Positions 1 through 64,000 of a stretch of 64,000 nucleotides of DNA are shown here, one piece after another. The notes beneath the pieces are model-generated. The model did not search any database, was not told the DNA's origin, and was given only the letters and a program-made list of their open reading frames with translations. Position numbers and translations under genes: made by a program. Each line of letters begins with the position of its first letter. Positions within the stretch are counted from its first letter, which is position 1. Source of the DNA: Ridgeia piscesae (Eukaryota; Annelida; Polychaeta; Sabellida; Siboglinidae); contig JAODUO010001075.1 of NCBI GenBank assembly GCA_025642075.2, forward strand, positions 65,001 to 129,000, read 5' to 3'.

Positions 1-1591
1 AATTAACACATCCTGTCACGGAAAAGGTATAAATGCAGTCGTTCTTGAACAATTCAAGAAGCAATTAGGAAGCTTTGCAGGAGCCGTAATACTTAACTGT
101 TCTACAGACACAGTGTTCTCAACTTTGGAAGAACGAACAAAACAGCTTCTTGCATCAATATAAATATTCACCAAGTGCTCATATTGCGTCTGCATGTGTG
201 AAACGGGGCCTGAAAATCGAGTTCGCTCAAACGAAGAAGACAAAGAAGATGACGAATAAGAGCAAAAAAAAATGGAAGGAGATCCTGCTGAACGAGAAAC
301 AATAGGGGAGCAGGCGGATGTGAAGGAAATGGAGGATACCAAGAAGAAAACGAGGAGAAAGAAGAAGGAAAAGGAGAAAAAAATACTAAGAAAAAGATGA
401 AGGAAGAAAAGAAGAGGAAGAAAAACCAAACAAGAAGCAGACAAACAACAAGGTGTGTTGGCGCAACAGCAATGGAACTTGATGATGAGCTAACCGACCG
501 ACGACGGATGCACCCGGCATCTGTTACGTACACGTCCGATCCCACACGTAGCTGGCCCGTCCCAGTTGAAGGCGGCTACATGCGCCGACTCATCGCGTTT
601 GTCGACTGCAATCGCTGAACTGGAAACTGTTTAGCAGGTTGCCGCGTGCGACGGCCAATTAGTCGGACTTCCAATTAACTGCACAACTCCCGGGATCTGC
701 TCCGTGGTCTAGCATGCGTATAGCTCTCTAAGACGGCCCGTCCGATATGCCGCGCGTGAAACTAATTACCGGTAATTGCTAGTATTGGTGACGTTCGGCA
801 AAGTGCAGTTGTAAACACGGTGTGACCTCCGGCCGACCTTGTCATCAGGACGCATTGTAGCATGGCGGAGTGATTACTTCTTGACGGAATGATAAATGAA
901 CAGAAACGAACGCGCGTGCGCTTAGATTATCCGGTAGTGATACCTGTGTATTTAGGTAAATCGATCGGGGTTTCTGTTTGAGTGGGTGTAGTAGTGTTTA
1001 TATGGAAAAATTTAATAGATATTAGGCAGTCGTTACTCACGGGTGGCCGATAGTGTAACGTATAGGAGAGCAGACAACAGGTGTACAAAGGTATTATAAT
1101 AGTATACATATATACACCCACGCAATAGCATGCACACATGCATACTATATGCCGCATTTGCGAAAAGGTTTTTCATGCCAAAGGTTCTCCACATATCTCC
1201 CGAAGATAATCGGTGCATAATTAAATGCGTGGTTTATTACATATTTGTGGCATAATTAGTTGTATGACTTTATGGCGTGTCGATGGATTCACGTGTTATT
1301 ATAAATGACATGCTCAGATCCATTGATGAACATGCTGTCGTCTTGCAGAATAATTTGCATTAGCAGTTTTGTCTGCAAGTCCTCTGATTACAACTTACCC
1401 GTGTTACAACTTAGTCCCGGTCTCCCCTATATCACATGTATGCAAATGCGCAGTACATAACAGATGAAACTATCTTACATGCATGGCTTGATGTTGTATC
1501 TAAAAGTCTTGGTAAGCTCCGTGATGCAAGGATTCATCACAGCTAGAGTAGGACAGATCTACATTACAAGCATAACTCAATATATTTTGAT
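1..1591. other. left edge, no gene recognised
   Basis: Holds a purine-rich stretch (about 220-435) that creates artefactual open frames, and a more CG-rich, repeat-free section (about 480-900). Short open frames here resemble nothing I know. Confidence 0.5.
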
Positions 1592-1944
1592 GTAAAAAAG
1601 TAAAGGCAAGTTTTCATATAGCGCAGTATCCAGTCCACAGGGCCGTTCAAAGCGCTTTACACTTTACTTTCCTGACAGACCTGTTCACTCAGACACCATC
1701 TCGGCTTCTCTGGGAAGAATCCAGCCATATGCTACAATTAATGGGCGAAGGCTGCTCATACACATAATCACCACTGTATATAGCCAGGTAATCATTTATA
1801 CAGCTGAGTGAACTGGAGCAATGTAGAGTGAAAAAACTTGCCCAAGGATTTAACACCGCAGCACAGGACTCGAACCCGGGTTCTCGTAGTCGACAGTCCG
1901 AGGCTCTACCCCTGAGCCAGTGCGCTCTGTGCTGTTTTAAAAGA
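1592..1944 (-). repeat. tRNA-derived SINE with L2-type tail, full-length copy
   Basis: On the minus strand it carries a pol III A box (TGGCTCAGGGG, 1909-1919) and B box (GGTTCGAGTCC, 1866-1876), a unique body, and an AGCGCTTTGA / GCGCTATAT tail near 1610-1660. It is the same family as the copies at 8412, 43790, 46590 and 47824. Confidence 0.85.
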
Positions 1945-2131
1945 CACATTTGTACAATTCCCATTGTTATGTGCGCCAGCTAGTCCACGTCTTTATGTTA
2001 CCTGTTCCTTGTAGAAATCCCAGTTCTCGTTTGTCAAAATGATATCTGGTGAATATAATAATTATATTGATATCCATAGGTCTTCTTTAAACGTACTGTC
2101 TTAGACTCCTTCGTCCACTCATACAGTATTA

Positions 2132-2147
2132 CCACACACACAACACA

Positions 2148-2195
<48 letters not shown>

Positions 2196-2222
2196 CACCA
2201 CGCACGCACGCACACACACTAC
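2132..2222. repeat. (GCAC)n / (CA)n microsatellite
   Basis: Tandem GCAC units flanked by CA runs. Confidence 0.95.
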
Positions 2223-2275
2223 ATACACAAAAACAAAAACATACATACATAATCATAAAAATATATAAAATAATA

Positions 2276-2280
2276 ATATA

Positions 2281-2332
<52 letters not shown>
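2276..2332. repeat. (TA)n microsatellite
   Basis: Nearly uninterrupted alternating T and A. Confidence 0.95.
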
Positions 2333-2333
<1 letters not shown>

Positions 2334-3508
2334 CCGCTTCATGTGACCTCTCACTAAAACCCTTCAACCTGTCTCTTTCTTTTCCTATTAATGTTATAAA
2401 TGTATGAGACATGTGTATTGTTAATACGAGTGAGTAGACATCATGTTTTGTGAGCTTGGCATCAGAGCTTTCAAATTACGACAGATGACAGGCGATGTCT
2501 TTTCTGCATATTGATTGGTGTGTTTTGATTGATGATGTCAACCGACATATCATAAATTATCAATAACATATAATAAATTATCAACAACAGACGTATTAAA
2601 ATTGTATAGGAAATGATGGAAGCGTCATACTGTGAAAAAATCCAATAATGTGATCTTAGGCAAGCTGGAAAAGTCTAGACGCGATATATGGCGCCGCCTA
2701 GTGTACAAATAAAGACGTTAGGTAGCTCGTTAGATGTCGCTATGCAAACATGTGGAGACAAATTTTACTACAAATTGTAATAAAGGCACTTGTAATAGAT
2801 AAACATAACTACTTATTTGCGTTCATGACACAACATCTCAATAAATTGGTCCAATACTAAAACTGCTTAAACTTGAGATAATAATTATGTTTATAGTAGT
2901 AGTTATTCATTTGCGACATTGGTTTATTGGCGGCAATTTCAAAGACTGCCAAGTTGCAAGGTTGCAAAAGTCCTTGTTTATGTTTTGACGTTTGTGATTA
3001 AGACGTCTTCTGGTGTTTTTCTACTACGGATACCCTACTACATTGTCTCCAACTTGATTAATGTGTGGGTATACCCTTGTGTGTAACTAAAATTGTTTCT
3101 TCGTTATTCCTAGATCGTTCGTCTGAATTTCTGTCAAATTCAGTAACAATGTCACTCAGTCAGTGTCACTCGTTTCTTATCAATCTCACCCATCTCGGTC
3201 AGGGACTCAGACACCGTGTCTGAGACTGAGTGGGTGACTCAGAGACAGATAGTTTCAGTAACTGTCGGTGTCACCCAGACAGTGTACTAGTGTTAGTCAA
3301 AGCGAGTATGCAAAAAAACCTCGAAACATTTCACTTAGTTTGACACAGACCAGCAAATAATTGTGGTGGTAATGGTGTATAATTGACAGATTCCTCAAAT
3401 CACATGCCCCCAGTGCCCTTCACAGGGTAGAACTTCAGTATTATTTATTTTACTACTACACACCAGGACTAGTAAAGACACAAGTTTACTAGTCCGCCAA
3501 CAGGTTTG
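2333..3508. other. upstream region of CtIP, no gene recognised
   Basis: Unique-looking sequence with a perfect short hairpin (CTCAGACAC, 1-base loop, GTGTCTGAG at 3206-3224). The CtIP promoter or a 5' UTR exon may lie here or nearer 5917, but no defining motif was found. Confidence 0.4.
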
Positions 3509-3829
3509 GGGAGCGGTGGTCGCGCGGTAGAGCGCCGGACTGTCAATCGAGGGGACGGTGGTTCAATCCCACCTACCGCCGTTTCGAAACTTAGGCAATT
3601 TCTTCACCCCACATTTGCCTGTGTCTTTCGGAAGAGACACTAAAAGCCGGTGGTCCCTTCTATCTGGTGTCTATGCCAGGGGAAGTAAAATATCCCACAC
3701 AGGGGGTAAATGTGTAACCTGTAGTGGACTCACAAATTCTACAGAAGAACAACTCCTGCGTTAGCCCAAGTTTGGGCTGTTTGGAGATAATCACCTAAGA
3801 CCTAAGTCCTGCAAAATAAAATAAAAAAT
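3509..3829 (+). repeat. second tRNA-derived SINE family
   Basis: Starts GAGCGGTGGTCGCGCGGTAG, a tRNA-Asp-like head with the GTC triplet in the anticodon position and a B box GGTTCAATCCC (3560-3570). The body is unrelated to the other SINE family and it ends in an AAAATAAAATAAAAA tail. The A box is degenerate, so it is a SINE rather than a working tRNA gene. Confidence 0.75.
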
Positions 3830-4640
3830 CCAAATCTAACTCACTACAGTTTTATTTAAAAATAATCAGTGTGTTTTGCAAATTGCAACCCCATTTAAAT
3901 AACAACGCAATGTTCATACGGGTAACAAGGTTATAATAAATAAATAACAAAATAAGTAATGAAGAAATGAAGATATTATTTGTATTCAATAGGTGCGCAA
4001 TGGAAAATGGATGCCAACTGTGGTCATTGACTTGTGTCACTCTACCAGATACAGTACAGCCTAGTGAGCATACCATTACAAGTTTTCCATAGTCATTCCA
4101 GGAATTGACATCATGTTACGGTGTTATGAAAACTGCTCCTGCATAAAAATTTCACACTATAGAAAATTATGTACATCAAAGAAGTGCTAATCTTATAAAT
4201 AATGCCCAGACAAGTTTGTGCCCAGTGGCAATGCCTAAGAAAATGTCACCATTTATCAGTAAATGAAGCTGTCACTGTTGTAATTAGTTGTTCACTGGCA
4301 ACAATTTATCAATGCTTAATGACTTGGGATTCAGTTACATCCAGGTCTGTGAATGCCTGAATGGGTTAGTGATTACAAAGGCTTGATTTACTAGGATGGG
4401 GTGGATGACACCTTGACCTTTACTAGAACAATGGACTAGTTATTAGGCAGGTTTACTAGTCTGCCCTTATCTTTACTAGGTGTATGGACTAGCAGACTAG
4501 TGGGTAGTTCTACCACTGTCTCACAAAAGTTAGAGGAGACTAGTCTGCAATCAGTTTTCTTTAAAATAACCGATCAGGCGGAGCACTGATCAGTTGTCAA
4601 TAGTTGAAGACCAAACCAAACGATCAGCCATACCGGGGTG

Positions 4641-5850
4641 CAGAGCTGTAACAAGTACATTTATTTTGTACTCAAGTAAAAGTAAAATTACTTTTTTTTA
4701 AATGTACTTGATGTACAAGTAAAAATATGTACTTGAAGTAAACACAAAAGTACTTTTCTCCTGAAACTAATTCTCAATGTTGTGAATAAAACAAAACATT
4801 CACAATTATAATTTAGTGTGTACACGCTATGCATAAAAATATATTTAATTCTATGAACTATAATGATGCAAACAACACAGCATAGGTCAACTAGGCCTAC
4901 GAGCTGTAAATACACCATGCTTTATTAATAATAGGCCCACAGCAACCATCGTATTCATAAGTTGAACTAGTAGTAATTCACGGTGTCATAGGGGTGTTAT
5001 ATCTTTCTGAAAAAATTCTTATCATCGTGGGTATGATATATAGATGGACGTATGATAAATTTTATCCTGTTACTTGAAGGAGGCAGTCGGTCTAGATGAA
5101 TGGTTATAATAACGTCTTTTAAAATATGTCTTCATTTGTAATAATTACTAATTGTAACATTAATAAAATACTTTAGTTAAATTAAACACTTACACACACT
5201 GATCTATATTTAAAATAGATAGAGATTATAAAGATGTGGTTCCACAAGACCGGCAGGTTTGTGATGGGTGATAACGGGGCGTCTTCGATATCTGCAGCAT
5301 GTGCAGTTCACAGTGAACATCTAAAGCTAATAAACTGTGTCAACAATATGCAAGACATAAGGCATCTGTTTTTCAATGCAAGGCTTTAAATAACCTCAGG
5401 TCCAATGCCATTCATGGGCATTGTTGTCTTAGCGGCCCAGTCAGAAAGTCTTGCACTGCAGTTGTGACACCCAGTTCAGGCTCAGCAGCACCAGACCCCA
5501 GATTGCAATTATCTCACTGGCTTCATCAGGTGACAAAGCAAATCATTTGTTCAACTGATGTAAAAATCTGGCCAGTTCAGGACACATAACATGTCTCTTT
5601 TTGTACGTTCCGGCTGATATTTGTAAATAAATCTATGCTAAGCCTTGCTTCCGACAGGAGCTTTTAGGACATTTGCAAATTTAACAAAGAAATGATGAGT
5701 ACTTCATTACATTTAGAAAAAAATTACACATTTGTACTTCGTTACAAGTAAAAGTACTTCAAAAAAATGTACTTCGTTACTCAAGAAAAGTAAACTTTTC
5801 TACTTAAGTAAAGTAACAAAGTAAAAGTACTTCGTTACATTACGGCTCTG
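4641..5850. mobile_element. non-autonomous hAT-like DNA element
   Basis: Both ends carry related inverted repeats (CAGAGCTGTAAC at the left; reversed right end CAGAGCCGTAATGTAAC), followed inward by 'acttaagtacttgtac' type AT-rich tracts. The flanking 8-bp duplication is CCGGGGTG (4633-4640) against CTGGGGTG (5851-5858), one mismatch, as expected for hAT. No transposase frame is present. It lies about 90 bases upstream of the CtIP start codon. Confidence 0.78.
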
Positions 5851-5944
5851 CTGGGGTGCTGCCAGTCCTGTTATTGCCAATCCTGACATATACAAAAATA
5901 TTGTTTTACATTCCAGATTTATTAATGACTGAAAGGTTGGCATA

Positions 5945-16819
<10,875 letters not shown>

Positions 16820-16991
16820 CACCTGGTGACTGTTTCAGCAATATGAGAACACGGAAAATCCATAATTAACAGAAAATGTTAACAGTTTAAGATTTTACAT
16901 CATTGCCTCTCAAAGGACACTATTTCTGTGACACACCAGTAAAATTGTGCCAAAGTATTGGCAATTTTCGATTTACACTGTTAAGGAGCAA

Positions 16992-16997
16992 AATAAA
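16992..16997 (+). promoter_or_regulatory. candidate poly(A) signal of CtIP
   Basis: AATAAA lies 172 bases after the CtIP stop codon, the first canonical hexamer downstream. Real 3' end use is not shown by sequence alone. Confidence 0.5.
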
Positions 16998-17392
16998 TTT
17001 TAAAGAGCAAAATTTGGCTTATGACCTCATATAAATTTCCGTGGACCGGGCCGGAGGTAGTCTATTACTACAAATATAAGATGCTGACAGTTTTGCAGGT
17101 GCAATGTTCAGGTTGCTTATATGCGATTTGGTGGGCCTTGAAAGAGTATAATATATTTATTTATATTATTATTTAGTATGAAGAATATTATATGAAGAAA
17201 ATAATGAAGTACACACAAGCTTGGTTTAAATTTGTAGCATGTTTTTCAGCAATCTGAGAGAAAATGAACAATGTAGATAGTCTACAAAATTTACTTAATT
17301 TAATTTTGTATTGATTTTACAAAAATATGGATTTATTCCATTGTCCTTGTGAAACCCAGTTTCTGTTTTTAAACACACAAGTTTTAGATAAG

Positions 17393-17395
<3 letters not shown>

Positions 17396-17430
<35 letters not shown>
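17396..17430. repeat. (TA)n microsatellite
   Basis: Short alternating TA run in the CtIP 3' flank. Confidence 0.95.
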
Positions 17431-20224
17431 TTTATCAATCAGTAAATATGCTTGCTGTTTTTGTTCAGTTATGACTAATCAATTTAGAGTAAACCAACAC
17501 TGCACAGCTTGGCGATGGAACATTAGGCACAGGTTGTACACGTGCCACTGGTGGTAGACTTGTAATTTGGTGGAAATTCGATCATCCAGACCCCAATACA
17601 CAGCCCTCAAACATATCATGGCAGTTGAAGATTTACAAACTGTAATGTAGCTCATTATCAGCATGATTTATTTATCCAAAATATATTTCATGATATATGA
17701 TTCATGTGATATAAATTCTTGGGATAGAAATGTTTTGATTAATGTTTCACCATCCACTCTATAATAACAACAATATATTTGATGTGATATGGATATGTGT
17801 TTATAAAATGTCTAAATAAAATATAAGGATATACTTATGCTTAACAATATTATATATATAAAGGCTCGTTTTCGACATTTAGCATTTCAGTGGATAACAG
17901 CAATTTTTGTAACTTTTTTTATGCTATTAGCTGTAACTGTTGTTTTATAAATTTCTGTTATTTCTTACTTTTATTTTCTGTCCTGTTATGTAGTTATATG
18001 AAATTAGATGTGCACATTAAAATGTTATACATTAGCATGGTGTTTTATTAGAGAGTGTAACAGTGTAGCCATTTACATGTAAGAAACTGCATGTAGGCTG
18101 CATGTGTCTTCATGTGAGTGTCTAGTGTCTACACATGGCACAAGATGACTAACATGATACATAGTTCACTCAATTATGCTACAGTGGTTCTGTCAACTAA
18201 ATAGAAAACATTTGAATTAAATTACATTCTGTGTGTATATATAAATATGGTCGTTTTGTGGCGACACTAATGCTGTATAAACAATGACATTAGAAATTTC
18301 AAGAATCTTTTGTGAATAAAATTTCCTATAAAAAACGAAGATATACTTGGATATTGTGCCCTTTGTTAATCCATGCTGTATGAATTCACATGGGATGGAT
18401 TCATGTGATATAAATGATACATAACAATGAGGCGTGCTGATCATAGTATATATGTTTATTATAATAACATCCTATCACATTCACCAACAAACAGAACACA
18501 AAGAAACAGCTGAAATATCACATAAAACTGCCAAAACTGGCCGGCAAAACAGATGGAAATCTTCATCTTATGACAATAATTATCTACCCTGTAGATACCC
18601 TCATTAAAACCTCTTAACCATAATACCAATTTCCCTAGTAAATCAACCAACACACTGAGCAGTGGAGAGCTTATTTGTTCACATTCAGGTGTTCTGTAAA
18701 ATAATGATGCAAAAGAGCACAGTTTCCTTGTCCAAGGAGTAGGCTTTTGCATAAAATCCTCTTAAGGAATAAAGGACAGGAAAAGAAAACAGGAGCCTTG
18801 CCAGTGTGGCATTGAGAGCTAACTGGAGAGACACAGATGTTTAATAATGACCACTACATTTGTGGAGACTCCCTAAGATCTTCATGGGACCTGGCAAATA
18901 CCCAACAAGTTACAACCCGACTGACACTACAGGACTTCTCCAACTCAACTGTAAACTGCTTGCAGGTTCTAGCAAAAATCTTCGTCTGCGGGAAATGGTG
19001 AAATGCAACACTGACAGTGTGTGGGATTAGCACGGATCATGTGCTACATGGCAAGTGTACAAATGATTCAAATATCAGCCATTGTAGAGTCTATCCTACA
19101 TGACCACTCACAAGTTGGTGTTATGTTTGCAGATTATTACAGATTATTATTCATTCACACTTCCTGTTACACAGAACTTCACATTGATTTGGTGAAGCTG
19201 AATGTGTTACCCTAACTTGGTTTTTGACCCAATGACATTCACTGTTATTTCTCACAGCTTAGACAATGGTGGAAAGCAACAAGAACAATGTGCCTTAGTA
19301 ATTAATGTTGACATGTTTCGTCCAGTTCAACAACCAGTCAATAACAAAGAAACATTTATAATTTGTTTTTCATAAAATTGACCATAAATACAAAGGTGTA
19401 GACGAAACAAGTGCATCCATCTGTCAGTAGTGTCGGGTTTTTACTGCTATGTTAAACCTTAGACAACTTTCTTCACGAGGTGGTTGGAATGCAACAGTAA
19501 TCCATTGACACCATATACGTGGTCTGTACACCAGGGAATGTGAAACACCTCACATAGAGTAAAACAATAATGTGTTGTGGACCATGCAATTATAAATGTT
19601 TTAACATTTCAACAATTTTTAAGAGAGCACACGTCATCACAAAAGTGCTTAAGCTTTATTTATTTACATTTTAACGCCCCTCTAAGAGCCTAGTGATATA
19701 CACTTGTGCCTCGTTATAACACGGATCAATTATGACACAGATCAGTTATAACGCGGTCAGTAGAAGGACCCCAAATTTCTGCCACCAGGGAGAAAAATGG
19801 ATGCAATAGCTAACAATAATGCTGTAATCACTGTCCCTTGTTTTATGATGTTCTGCTTGAAACAATTTGTTAACAAACAAGACATTTAATGTAGAAGCAT
19901 TGCTGAGTTGGTTGTCTGTTGTGCCTCTGACTTCTGCCCTGTTATCGACATCGAGGCACCAATCCAATCTTTATTCACACCTATCTATTATGTAACTGTA
20001 TTTGGAAAAAGAAAAATTTAGTTTCTGCCATTCACTTGTGCTACTGATTGCTAGACCTGTTCCCAGTGGGATGAATCACAACTGTTAAGTAGATATGTTC
20101 AGTTGGCATAGTCCTGTGTATCTGCTGCGCATATAATTGATCAACATCTACTGATCTGCAGTACGACACAAGTTTATAAATGCGCTCATACAGTATTCTT
20201 AATGTACAATAAGTGCTGAAGCTG

Positions 20225-20480
20225 TTCTCTATAACGACCATTTGTAAGGAGTACTCACAGTTATATCACTGCTCTGTGTCTTGCCTACATCTCTGTAACA
20301 ACCACTTGCATGAGTGGGACATATACATGGAATGATGGCTAAATAACAGGTTCACTCTCTACAGGGATCACACTGGAGGAAATACTTAAGAAAGGAGTGA
20401 ACCCAATCTTCTGTAACGACCACCTGAATGAACAGTTCCAACTTCTTTATACAGACCATCTGTATGAATGTAGATAGTTT
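20225..20480. repeat. intergenic copies of the same dispersed repeat
   Basis: CTCTATAACGACCATTTG, CTCTGTAACAACCACTTG, TTCTGTAACGACCACCTG and TTTATACAGACCATCTG occur in series, matching the array before VPS13B exon E36. More copies lie at 21430-21540. Confidence 0.75.
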
Positions 20481-21429
20481 CAGGGATAACATACATTAAT
20501 CTACGCAGGCTAGTGGTATAGTTGTTGGGCCCCTGAAGCCAAGTATACAAAAAGTGATGTAACTATGAGGATGGTTGTTTACCCCAGACTATTTCCAGCC
20601 AGTCAGTGTGTTAATTTCTAGGGCTATCTGGTCTTGTACTTAGAGCTCCTACACAGGACACCCGCTGTTGTTGCTGCAGTCAGCAGGGTCAGAGTTCACC
20701 GACACCCTGCCAAGATTTCTAGGGAACAGGGATCCACACCAGGGGAAGATGACATAACTGATGCTAGCATCTGTCTTAAGGCTACACATTTAGAGGTATA
20801 TAAAAATATTCATCATTCAGGGTATATTGCCAGGAAAACGCATCATTATTTATCACAGGACACGCCACTCCAGGGGGCCTGTGACAGGCATACTGTCCCC
20901 GCACTCATGCCCGATGACAACTGAGAACTCTGACAGACAGGTAATTCCTGCTGGGATTATTCTCTGAGCAGCCTGTGACACACACTGTCACAAATGGTGA
21001 ACACACTTAGGCCTATTGCCGTGAAACGTGTTGGTGAACTGCCATTCCAGAAAGCCCTACAAACACACTTTCATAGATAATGCAGCACCTATTTGGTGTT
21101 TCGTTTGTTTGATAGTTGACTGCATTACATGCTGTTGCCTTCATGACCTTGCAACCCAATGTTTTAGCATTTTTTATTATATTCGGCTGTGTCACACGCC
21201 ACCACTGCCGAAACATTACATCTCGATGTTATTCTTGTATTTGCATAGTTGGTCATATTTAGCTTGTGCGCTAGATTTGTATTGTTAGGGTTTTCTGATC
21301 TAATAAATTAGACAATTTATACATCCTGTTTTATCATTAGTATGAATGGGTGAGTGAACATAAGCCCATGTGTACTTCCATGCCACAAATGGTACATGAA
21401 TATGAACACAGGGAGTCGTAACTAAGGAA

Positions 21430-21540
21430 CAGTTCCACCCTCTAAAAGGATCATACTGTATGAATCCCATGCAATCATAGCTACGGTACCCACCCTTCTG
21501 AAATGACCACCTGAACAAACAATTCCAACTTCTCTGTAAT
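21430..21540. repeat. further copies of the dispersed 'ctctgtaacgaccacctg' repeat
   Basis: Copies such as CTCTAAAAGGATCATACTG and TTCTGAAATGACCACCTG, each followed by AACAATTCCAAC or ATGAATCC spacers as in the 20.2 kb cluster. Confidence 0.65.
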
Positions 21541-22518
21541 GAAAGACTTAACCGACACTTTGCACATTTTCACTTTCACAATGCAAAAGCGAAACCAATC
21601 AACTTATTCTGAGCTATGGCAAAAAGACTGAGGAAGAGTTGTTTTTCCAACGGGTCAACATAGAACTCGTACTGTACGGAGGCGACTGGTGACCTTTCAC
21701 CCTGGTGACCAGTTGAGGCACTGGCACTCGCTGGTGTATGCTTGTCTTCAGGTCGATACGCAATGCTACTAGCAGCGCCATCTATGAAGTGAGCAACGCG
21801 ATCTGTGTTGCTTGCTTGGTCTTCTTCCTAGAGTAGGAGAAAGCGCCGATGGTCACATCAGAACAGCAATAAAACTTGTGTCTCCATAAGTACCTTCAAA
21901 GTGACATTTGCATGTAAGACCATTTAAGGAATTACGTTCACAGTGGCATTAACTGATGGATTCATTGTGTCACTGTTGCCTGGCAACCAGAGTGGACACA
22001 GTTACAAAAATACTGCCATCAACATGAAACTGTCAGACATTCTGCATTACTTTCCCTGGAAATTTTGGTGCTCTTTTTTTTGACTTATGATTGAAATAAT
22101 AATTGGTAATTTATAAAGATTTCCATGACAACCCATAAAGTGATTAGGCTGTCAAATTTGCAACAATTCTAGAATATACAAGCATAAGTATATATTACAA
22201 AATATTACAGCGTAATAGTTACAATGCTGTAATAAAACAAAAACGCTAACAACACACAAACAATTATGAAAATATCTAACCTGGTATTAAGAAGAACCTT
22301 TCCTTATCAATAATAGTATTAAATATAACAATAACAGCTCTATTGGTTGTTTGTTAAATTATATACATACATTTAGAGTTAGACTCGGAACATACGTTAT
22401 ATACAATAGGTATCAAATAAGAGGGACTGGTTGAATAACAGAACATATTAAACCAGCAGTTACTTGTACACTACAGTGACTATTTTTAAGTTGTGTTGAA
22501 TTTCATAGCAAGCCTTGC

Positions 22519-22524
22519 TTTATT
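22519..22524 (-). promoter_or_regulatory. candidate poly(A) signal of VPS13B
   Basis: AATAAA on the minus strand lies about 10 bases after the stop codon of exon E40. This supports E40 as the terminal exon, although it would make a very short 3' UTR. Confidence 0.4.
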
Positions 22525-22533
22525 TTAACTTTA

Positions 22534-63843
<41,310 letters not shown>

Positions 63844-64000
63844 CTGAAATTGGGTGGTAAATTTGCTTAGTTGCATTTCTAAACACATGTAAATCGTGGC
63901 TTGTGAGGAAATATATTTTATTTCACTGTCTGGGCAGGAGAGAGAACTTGCAAATGTATTGTTTTTTATTGTTATTGTACATCACGTGTGCACGTTACGA

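Larger units (their letters stand above)
17000..22518. other. intergenic region between convergent genes
   Basis: AT-rich; contains a (TA)n run and two clusters of the dispersed repeat. Open frames such as 20634-20924 (plus) show no recognised domain or flanking splice logic. A diverged last exon of VPS13B could be hidden here. Confidence 0.5.

Noticed and set aside
397..618. 73-residue open frame near the left edge
   Set aside because: No recognised domain, a purine-rich origin for its start and no splice or regulatory context to support it.
20634..20924. 96-residue intergenic open frame
   Set aside because: No family resemblance, no neighbouring exons in phase and atypical composition; probably chance or old repeat.

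Overview
The window is animal nuclear DNA carrying two intron-rich protein genes that converge tail to tail. Metazoan splice sites, tRNA-derived SINEs with an L2-type tail, hAT-like elements, an RTE-like LINE remnant and abundant (CA)n, (TA)n and (CCGT)n arrays suggest an invertebrate. A lophotrochozoan such as a mollusc is my best guess, but the sequence alone does not prove it.

Plus strand, about 5.9-17.0 kb: a complete nine-exon gene for the DNA end-resection factor CtIP/RBBP8 (Sae2/Ctp1 family). All exon phases agree, giving about 979 residues. The N-terminal exons predict helix/coiled coil, one 2.07 kb exon encodes a disordered phospho-motif-rich middle, and the last four exons encode the conserved C-terminal Sae2 domain (CPQC, CRHRDR, TPEHFW). 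Upstream (1-5.9 kb) are SINEs, microsatellites and a 1.2 kb non-autonomous hAT-like element; no promoter could be pinned down.

About 17.0-22.5 kb: intergenic DNA between the two 3' ends, with a dispersed 'ctctataacgaccacctgtat' type repeat but no convincing gene.

Minus strand, 22.5 kb to the right edge: 40 exons (9,731 coding bases, about 3,240 residues) covering most of VPS13B/COH1, a giant bridge-like lipid transfer protein of the Golgi. The 5' end lies beyond base 64000. Phases agree across all exons except one, which carries an apparent 1-base expansion of a seven-base C/G run. The adaptor-binding (VAB) region, the ATG2-like C-terminal region and a short PH-like tail are recognisable.

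The most unusual content is the tandem repeats at exon edges. A 41-bp array in CtIP and a 59-bp array in VPS13B each start inside a coding exon, include its 5' splice site and repeat it into the intron. A third VPS13B exon takes its acceptor and first codons from a dispersed repeat that is also arrayed in the upstream intron. A 3.5 kb array of about 17-bp units, grown inside a hAT-like element within a VPS13B intron, also places a GTGAGT donor motif in nearly every unit on the transcribed strand. The sequence therefore holds at least three large arrays of decoy splice donors in sense orientation.
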